In this document: piece by piece, positions 58,195 to 64,000 of the stretch | Numbering within the stretch: position 1 is the first letter of the stretch | Layout of the letters: each line of letters starts with the position of its first letter | Assembly: GCF_030247185.1 (NCBI RefSeq) | Contig: NC_080572.1 | Span: 90,199,435 to 90,263,434 of the forward strand | DNA from: Malaya genurostris | Lineage: Eukaryota; Arthropoda; Insecta; Diptera; Culicidae | DNA: 64,000 bases | Direction of reading: 5' to 3' | Position numbers and translations under genes: made by a program | The notes under the pieces: generated by a model | Databases searched by the model: none | Told to the model about the DNA's origin: nothing | Seen by the model: the letters and a program-made list of their open reading frames with translations, nothing else

Positions 58195-58843
58195 ATCTAT
58201 CACTCCCGAGGAATCACAGAAGTTTTATTACTCTTCAGGTTTCGCCTCTACTCGCACTCTCTACCGAGTCACCAAAACCACAGAAATGGGTTATATGTAA
58301 TTTCATTAATTCCACTCCACTTTTTGCCGTACGTGGTGCCGTCTTCTAACCTAGAGCTGGTGTTTCTTCTTTGACCTGACTTTGCTTCAATCACGTTTCT
58401 TTTCACGGGATCTTCCACGATTGTGGGTCACCCTCGTAGCTACTCGATGGAACGCTAAGGATGACACTTGTTCCAGTGCAACAGTAAGGTTTCCGGATGC
58501 ACAAACGCACACACCGGCACACAAAACACAAAACACGGACGCCACCTACAAAAGTAGCGCTAAGGCAAGATTACCCGTTCTACCTTCTACGTTCGGCAAC
58601 GTGTGAATACGTAATAAACTCGAAGAAAGTTACACTCCACCGATTTCCATCAGCAACCATCGAGTCGGCATGACTGGCTCCGGGGGAGCGGACAACAAAT
58701 GAATGTACACAATGAAAAAAAAAACTCAAACTCTCTTTCTCCGATGGGCTCTCACTTCGTGCTCTTGTGCGCGGAAGATATTTTTGGTAACAATAGGGTA
58801 TGACAGCAAAACATAAAAGTTGTCGGAATTTTGTCTGTAAATC
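58195..58843. other. No recognised feature
   Basis: Continuation of the less AT-rich stretch. Frame 58382-58606 has no recognised domain. Confidence 0.4.
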
Positions 58844-58851
58844 TTTAAAAT

Positions 58852-59066
58852 CAGTGTCGTACCGAAGAAATTTGGCGCCCGGGGCAAAATAAGATTTGCC
58901 GCCCCCAACGTTGGTTCAAATAAAAGGCTGAACTCAATTCCGGAGAGATCGCTTTGACGAGCAAAAATAAAAAGGTCACAAGGTCATTGGTTGCCGCCCC
59001 CCTAAGAACGTTGCGACCGGAGCGAGTGTCCACTTCACCCTTCTCTCCGCCCTAGATACGCCACTG
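58852..59066. mobile_element. hAT-type MITE (215 bp), CAGTG ends
   Basis: Ends CAGTGTCGTACC (left) and CAGTGGCGTATC (right, inverted). Flanked by TTTAAAAT (58844-58851) and TTTAAATT (59067-59074), an 8-bp duplication with one mismatch. CAGTG-type ends and 8 bp fit hAT. Interior has GCGCCCGGGGC and CCGCCCCC blocks. Confidence 0.8.
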
Positions 59067-59090
59067 TTTAAATTCATTCAAAGTTTAGAG
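59067..59090 (+). repeat. 24-bp direct repeat, left copy
   Basis: TTTAAATTCATTCAAAGTTT plus AGAG, repeated exactly at 62254-62277. The interval between contains a minus-strand LINE and nested elements, so it may be a LINE target duplication. Its first eight bases were also used by the hAT MITE on the left. Confidence 0.8.
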
Positions 59091-59692
59091 CTTGAGCGGC
59101 CACCCCTAGTTGTTACTCCGATACTGATCGGGATCAGCTGATATTGCACAGAGGAATTCTGGAAGATCAGACCTGGGAATGGCAGATCAACCTTCAATGT
59201 GAAACTTCTGGTAACTCCGAAGTTTATTGATCAGTACCGGCGCCGGCCAGGTCCGGTTGTAGGTCCGCTTAGGGATAGGAAGGTATGTTAGTCCAACACT
59301 TGTTGTTACTAGAGGCCGTATATACTGTCACGTCACGGGAGAAGGATATTTGTTAGCAAAAATTTCAGTAATTGTAGTATTTTTTTTAACCCTCCACTCT
59401 CCCCCACACCAAAAGGCTCGTATTTGAGCCCCCTGGTAATGGGCACCATTTTCAGCCATTGGTAACAACAATTATAAAACAAATATTGAATTACTACTAT
59501 ACTATATCTAAAATGGCTGAAAATATTGAATTTCTTGAAGTAACATTAATGAATAGAGAGCTATAAAAGTGTGTTTCTAGTGGATTATTTCGACGTGAAC
59601 ATTTCAAAAGGGCCTCAAAACAATTGACAGATTCTCTTTGTTTACTTTCTCTTTCGATTATATCTGCGTTATTACGCAATTGTTCGTTACAT

Positions 59693-60589
59693 AAAACCAG
59701 TGTTGGTGATTGCCGAAAATTTGACAGAAGCTGCTATATTGCTGTCTATATTGTATACAACATTTTCAATCCGGTAGAAGATGCTATAAGAACTCGAGTC
59801 ATTCAATGCATGAACCGCGAGAGAATTTTTCTACTCCTCTTCGCTCCACTTTATACTCTGAGTATTTCACGGCCCTTGAAAAAAAATACAGTCTGATAAT
59901 GATCGTTGCTGTGTGGAATTTTTCAAGAGAGGATCGCAAGTTGACAATTATCGCAGAAAATCGAATCGATGGTTCAACTTGATGTTTCTCATACTAGGTT
60001 GCAATATTTCAAAACCCTTGTGTGGAGCATTCACATACATTTTCATAGACACAACTTATACAAAGGTTATATGCACATAGTTAGAATAAGCGGCAATAGT
60101 AAAATGATTCTATCGCAATCCCATACAGAATCGGATCGCGAAACGAGAATAAGCGACCGTTTGTTGCTTCAGAGAGGATCCCCATAGCAGCGTGCTAACC
60201 TTTGATTCTCAGAAATGTCATCGAAAAAAATTCGCTCTCGCACTGGTGTCTATTTTATGTTAAATGAGCCATGCCGGGTGTTTGTTGTTGCGATGATATT
60301 AGTCTTTCTTTGATGGCACTGATTCAATCGTGTAAAGAGTGAGGAGTGAGCATTCTTTGATACGATAAAAGCCATCCTTGCATAAAGCAAAGCCTTGGTA
60401 TTACATTACTGTAGTGGAATTTGACCTTCTGTTTCAACAGACTTCGCAGCCGATTCAGAGTGTACAGAACCAGTGCATGGCTGGTGCTACGATTCTACTG
60501 ACACTACGAATCCTTCCAGGTCGGGGCTCGAACATACGACAACTGGTTTGTAAGACCAGCGCCCTATGCATTGAACCGCCAACCCGGGT
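59693..60589 (-). mobile_element. tRNA-derived SINE family 1, split by an hAT MITE
   Basis: Target duplication ATTGTTCGTTACAT at 59679-59692 and 60590-60603 (14 bp). The SINE body is 60383-60588, with B box GTTCGAGCCCCGACC on the minus strand and end CCCGGGTTGGCGG. The hAT MITE landed at the SINE tail, using CATAAAGC across the SINE-target junction. Confidence 0.88.
59698..60380 (-). mobile_element. hAT-type MITE, copy 2 (683 bp), inverted relative to copy 1
   Basis: Inverted counterpart of 18990-19680, running CAGTGTTGGTGATTG to CCATCCTTG on the plus strand. Flanked by CATAAAAC (59690-59697) and CATAAAGC (60381-60388), an 8-bp duplication with one mismatch. The two copies are alike over their full length with small indels. 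Confidence 0.88.
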
Positions 60590-60900
60590 ATTGTTCGTTA
60601 CATGTATGATACTATTACAAAGCTGGAGATATTTTCTTTCATTCTATATGCAATTTTGGTAAGTGAACGTGAAAATTTAGGTGTTATTAACAGAAAAGAA
60701 AGTAAACAAAGAGAATCTCTCATTGGTTTTTGTGCCCTTATGAAATGTTCACGTCGATTTGTCCTTTTAAAGAAGCACATATATTAACAAGAATAGTTAC
60801 AATTTAGGTGATTCTAACGCGTTGAATTAATAATTACATTTAGCTGTTTGTAGACATATAACATGTAGGAATGAAAGACACAAAATACATAATTAGTAAC

Positions 60901-61560
60901 TTAGATTAGTGATTGGCGTTTACGAGTTCTTAAGTAGTTTTTGATGCTGGATTTGAATGAGTGACGATGTGTAATGTTCTCTATTTCATTGGGAAGTTTG
61001 TTTGTATATTGCTGGACCAATGAATGTAATTCGTTACTGACCAAAATTTGAAAATGCACGGGATTGCGATAGATGATTAACTTGCCTTGTGTTGTGAATT
61101 CGAGGTCAATAATTAAGTTGGGGAGAGTGGAAAGAACTTTTCTAGGTGATCGGAACATGATATATTTAGTTTTTTGTAGATTCAAAGAAAGCAGATTTTT
61201 AGAGAAGTATTCTTTCAAAATCAGCAAGTCGTTATTCATGTTTGTTATAATAGAACTTGTATTGGCATTCGGATAAAACAAGGTCGTATCATCCGCAAAT
61301 AACCTTGGAATACCAGAGAGATTAATCTAGCATATATCGTTAACATATAGCAAGAACAGTAAGGGCCCGATATTACTTCCCTGTGGTACGCCAATGCTTA
61401 CTGGTTTGGAAGAACTTGTTTCTCCATCGATTGCAACATATTGGATTCTGTTTTCTAAATAGCTTCGGATTATGTTATTAGCCATCCCTCTAATTCCATA
61501 CTTGTCCAGTTTACGGAGCAGTATTTCATGATTTGCGTATTCGCGCGCGACTCAGTATGT
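60901..61560 (-). pseudogene. CR1/Jockey-type reverse transcriptase fragment
   Basis: Minus strand from 61520: LDKYGIRGMANNIIRSYLEN, SIGVPQGSNIGPLLFLLYVN (motif B), LFADDTTLFYPNANTSS (catalytic FADD), NLLSLNLQKTKYIMF, then the C-terminal tail ending RKRQSLI. A stop falls near 61327 before NLSGIP. The C-terminus (NKLPNEIENITHRHSFKSSI) is typical of CR1-like elements. Only the last third of ORF2 is present. Confidence 0.82.
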
Positions 61561-61689
61561 TCCGGTTTCAAGATGCTCGGGTGCACCACTAAACTCACTG
61601 ACTTCCCGAGTGAACGTTTCAACAATATCCGATACTGAAATCCCGGGAAGTCTTGATTTCTTGTTCTCATTCATGAAAACTGAAGGAAA

Positions 61690-62250
61690 ATTTAAAATAC
61701 TATTGCGTAACGAAAAAAAACTTCCTTATTTTTTCTAAATGGAACGACCTACTACATAATAAACGAGTGAATAGGATCCAGACAAAATAGGCGATTCACT
61801 GTAGTGACATATTCTAAAAAATGTATCAAATCATTTTAAATCACCAAACAAAGGTCTACAGATTTCACGCGCGTCTTGATTGTTTATTATTTTAATTATT
61901 TATTGAATTTAATAATAGGTTGGGCAACCGGCTACCGAGAAAAACATATAAATTCATCAAACAAACAAGTATTTTTTTACTACTTGTTCAATATACCGAT
62001 GTATGTTATCTCTGTTATTAACCTTGTCATATTAAAGGATTTGCGCAATAGTTGATTTTTATCATTCAATTAAAAGAAAAGAAAAGAAACTAAAAACTCC
62101 TGCAATTGTCGCCTTTTACGCCATGGAAGAGGGAACCCAGTAGATCTATTCTTGGCTTATTTTTTCCGCCGGATTCAACGCGGCATCTAGGCTTGTTTTG
62201 TCCGGAGAAAGCTAATAGGTACTATCAATCTCCTAGTGGACCCCAGCCCC
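61690..62250. other. Unassigned; GC-rich at right edge
   Basis: AT-rich from 61690 to 62090. From 62100, CGCCTTTTACGCCATGGAAG and CCGCCGGATTCAACGCGGC look like an untranslated leader of an element read on the minus strand. Confidence 0.4.
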
Positions 62251-62277
62251 GTGTTTAAATTCATTCAAAGTTTAGAG

Positions 62278-62955
62278 AAATAAAAACTCTGCATTTAAAA
62301 TCATTACCAAAATAATGCGTTTCTGGATTATAAACTCCAAACTTAAGTTTTTTCATGATTTTGAAAACAATTAGGAAAACTTTTCTTGCATTTCTCGTAA
62401 CCGCGACGACGGTTTCGAGGTAGTCAGGCACACATCAGTCCCGATATTTAATTGGACGAGTTAATAAGGTAAACCATGCTCAAAAATCGATCATTTCTCG
62501 GGACTGTTGAGGACCTCCCACAAACATCAGCAACAACAACAGACCTGCTACATGCTATCGGGAAGACCAGAGCTCTGTATTCTTTCTGGTTAGACTTTCT
62601 GATAAACGGTTTGCTCTGTCATGCCTTTAAAGCACATGTATGAATTTATTCATTCCCGAATAAAAATCAGGAAAATAAAATGCATAGAAAAAAATCGGCC
62701 AGGACCAGGGTAGGCTGGCCGAATTTGATAAAATATGTGAAATACATCAAATGCATCAATTGAAAATGTTTATTACTGAAAAAAGTTAGCATACACTATT
62801 TTGTATTATGTAGGTATGTAAAAAAACTCCCCTTCTTGCCTTTTAGTCTTAATTATTTTAGCCTAGGTTTAGTAGCATTAGTGAACCCCTATATGACCAC
62901 ACCTGAACTTCGATGCCAATTAAAAAAGGTTTTGCAAATATCGTTACGTCTGCTT
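62278..62955. other. No recognised feature
   Basis: AT-rich DNA; nothing identified. Confidence 0.4.
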
Positions 62956-62961
62956 AGCGGT

Positions 62962-63305
62962 TCAAGTTGAACTGTTTAAGTTTGCACTAAGCAGTTCAGT
63001 ACGAGCTGCTCAGCACTGACGAGTCTAAGACGAAACGTAAAGTAAAAGCGGTTTTGTGCCCTAAGCACAAACTTAGGATAACCCCTAATGGGCCTGAATC
63101 GGCCAATATTAGCTGAAAACGACGTTGTCGTTCGACACGTCAGTAAAGGCACTTCAATAAACTTCACTTCAACTGGCACTTCAAGTTGAACTGTTTAAGT
63201 TTACACTCAGAACTTCAATTTGAACTGCACTGCACTGACGACACGCAAAGAAAAGTAAAAGCAGTTATGTGCCCTAATCACAAACTTAGGATAACTCCTA
63301 ATAAT
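62962..63305 (+). repeat. Tandem repeat, two units, period about 220 bp
   Basis: Unit 1 has TTCAAGTTGAACTGTTTAAG at 62962, then GTGCCCTAAGCACAAACTTA and GGATAACCCCTAATG. Unit 2 has the same first block at 63180, then GTGCCCTAATCACAAACTTA and GGATAACTCCTAATA. Unit 1 carries an extra segment before unit 2. TGCACTGACGAGTCGAAGAC at 30105 suggests the unit is dispersed in the genome. Confidence 0.8.
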
Positions 63306-63324
63306 ATATATTTTCATTTTTTTT

Positions 63325-63374
63325 TATGTTTGGCTTTCTCATATAAAAAAGTTATGCAATCACTGTGAAAACCG
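63325..63374 (-). mobile_element. Terminal fragment of GCCTTTCTCA-type MITE, inverted
   Basis: TGGCTTTCTCATATAAAAAA, then GTTATGCAATCACTGTGAAA and ACCG: the inverse of the terminus at 21415-21460. The rest of the element is absent. Confidence 0.7.
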
Positions 63375-63387
63375 TGAATATTATCAT

Positions 63388-64000
63388 ATAAAAGGTGATT
63401 TTTTTGAGGTTAGGATTTTCATGCATTAGTATTTGCTCAGATTTTTTGAGGTTATGATTTTCATGCATTATTATTTGCTCAGTATGCTCTGACATTTCAT
63501 CATGAATAGACTTACTAACGAGCAACGCTTGCAAATCAGTGAATGGGCCCTAGAAAAGTTGGCAGAAAATCCGCTTTTTTATCGACAAATTTTGTTCAGC
63601 GATGAGGCTCATTTCTGGTTGAATGGCTACGTAAATAAGCAAAATTGCCGCATTTGGAGTGAAGAGCAACCAGAAGCCGTTCAAGAACTGCCCATGCATC
63701 CCGAAAAATGCACTGTTTGGTGTGGTTTGTACGCTGGTGGAATCATTGGACCGTATTTTTTCAAAGATGCTGTTGGACGCAACGTTAGAGTGAATGGCGA
63801 TCGCTATCGTTCGATGCTAACAAACTTTTTGTTGCCAAAAATGGAAGAACTGAACTTGGTTGACATGTGGTTTCAACAAGATGGCGCTACATGCCACACA
63901 GCTCGCGATTCTATGGCCATTTTGAGGGAAAACTTCGGAGAACAATTCATCTCAAGAAATGGACCGGTAAGTTGGCCACCAAGATCATGCGATTTGACGC
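63388..64000 (+). mobile_element. rosa-type mariner, 5' end and gene, cut by window edge
   Basis: Starts near AAAGGTGATTTTTTTGAGG, which matches the GGTGATTTTTT end of the copy at 37948. The leader holds a 41-bp tandem duplication (TTTTTTGAGGTTAGGATTTT and TTTTTTGAGGTTATGATTTT). The transposase follows at 63502. The 3' end lies outside the window. Confidence 0.8.
63502..64000 (+). CDS. rosa-type DD41D transposase, open to window end, N-terminal deletion
   Basis: ATG at 63502 opens a frame that runs to the edge without a stop (166 codons). It reads MNRLTNEQRLQISEWALEKL, NPLFYRQILFSDEAHFWLNG, WCGLYAGGIIGPYFFKDAVG, MWFQQDGATCHTARDSM and SWPPRSCDLT. The first (SDEAHFW) and second (QQDG) aspartates are intact, and the third should lie just beyond the edge. 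Only about a dozen N-terminal residues precede EWALEKLAENP, where about 150 are expected, so the helix-turn-helix region is deleted in frame. It may be stable as a protein but should not bind its ends normally. Confidence 0.88.
   Translation, partial: MNRLTNEQRLQISEWALEKLAENPLFYRQILFSDEAHFWLNGYVNKQNCRIWSEEQPEAVQELPMHPEKCTVWCGLYAGGIIGPYFFKDAVGRNVRVNGDRYRSMLTNFLLPKMEELNLVDMWFQQDGATCHTARDSMAILRENFGEQFISRNGPVSWPPRSCDLT

Larger units (their letters stand above)
59565..60785. mobile_element. Long-inverted-repeat MITE carrying a SINE in its loop
   Basis: Left arm 59565-59665 and right arm 60685-60785 are inverted copies, sharing TCGACGTGAACATTTCA and GATTCTCTTTGTTTACTTTC. The loop is filled by SINE family 1, itself split by hAT-type MITE copy 2. 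The left arm is slightly more diverged at its outer end. Outer target duplication not resolved. Confidence 0.75.
59091..62253 (-). mobile_element. Inferred CR1/Jockey-type LINE interval with nested elements
   Basis: Bounded by the 24-bp direct repeats. On the minus strand it opens with a GC-rich stretch (CGGGGCTGGGGTCC, at 62250) like a LINE 5'UTR, holds an RT fragment at 61560-60901, and ends GTGGCCGCTCAAG without a poly-A tail. ORF1 and endonuclease are not recognisable. The palindrome/SINE/MITE nest at 59565-60785 lies inside. Several independent elements remain possible. Confidence 0.45.

Overview
This window is repeat-rich insect nuclear DNA, most likely from a culicine mosquito. It is AT-rich, and almost all recognisable coding matter is broken transposon sequence. 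The mix (DD37E, mariner and rosa-type Tc1/mariner elements, Jockey/I/LOA-like/L1-like non-LTR retrotransposons, tRNA-derived SINEs, and MITEs with GCCTTTCTCA ends) fits mosquitoes. Organism assignment is inference; no search was run.

Only one host-gene exon is convincing. At 6950-6987 on the minus strand, MKMVLSQRQREE is followed by a perfect GTAAGT donor and matches the start of insect Lis-1 (PAFAH1B1), the dynein regulator. The next exon is not in the window, so 1-6949 would be part of a long first intron and about 6988-7260 its 5'UTR/promoter side. A possible first exon or short ORF at 58050-58190 (+) is the only other host candidate I list, at low confidence.

Layout. 1.9-5.1 kb: a DD37E element carrying an L1-like LINE with a 67-bp target duplication. 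8.0-12.3 kb: a Jockey LINE (minus) split by an internally deleted mariner, then an I-clade fragment. 12.5-15.4 kb: a SINE, a mariner relic and MITE ends. 19.0-22.4 kb: an hAT-type MITE with 8-bp duplication, a TA-flanked MITE nested in a larger MITE, and a fold-back-like element with a 193-bp AT microsatellite. 23.7-27.7 kb: a mariner split by a LOA-like LINE flanked by matching 261-bp repeats, and again by a SINE. 31.6-36.6 kb: a second Jockey copy with an hAT fragment, a minisatellite MITE and a recent 1.43-kb tandem duplication. 37.9-38.9 kb: a rosa-type element with 174-bp inverted 3' ends. 39.5-48.6 kb: Harbinger, DD37E, mariner and rosa relics, a second fold-back-like element and a second SINE family. 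51-55 kb: a DD37E relic, a LINE ORF1 relic and a palindromic element carrying a tRNA-like gene. 55-58.8 kb: mostly unassigned. 58.8-62.3 kb: two hAT-type MITEs, a SINE in the loop of an inverted repeat, and a CR1/Jockey-type LINE between 24-bp direct repeats. 62.9-64.0 kb: a tandem repeat and a rosa-type transposase running off the edge.

The elements do not form a pathway. Their value is stratigraphic: nested insertions with readable target duplications, several checkable against uninterrupted copies inside the same window.
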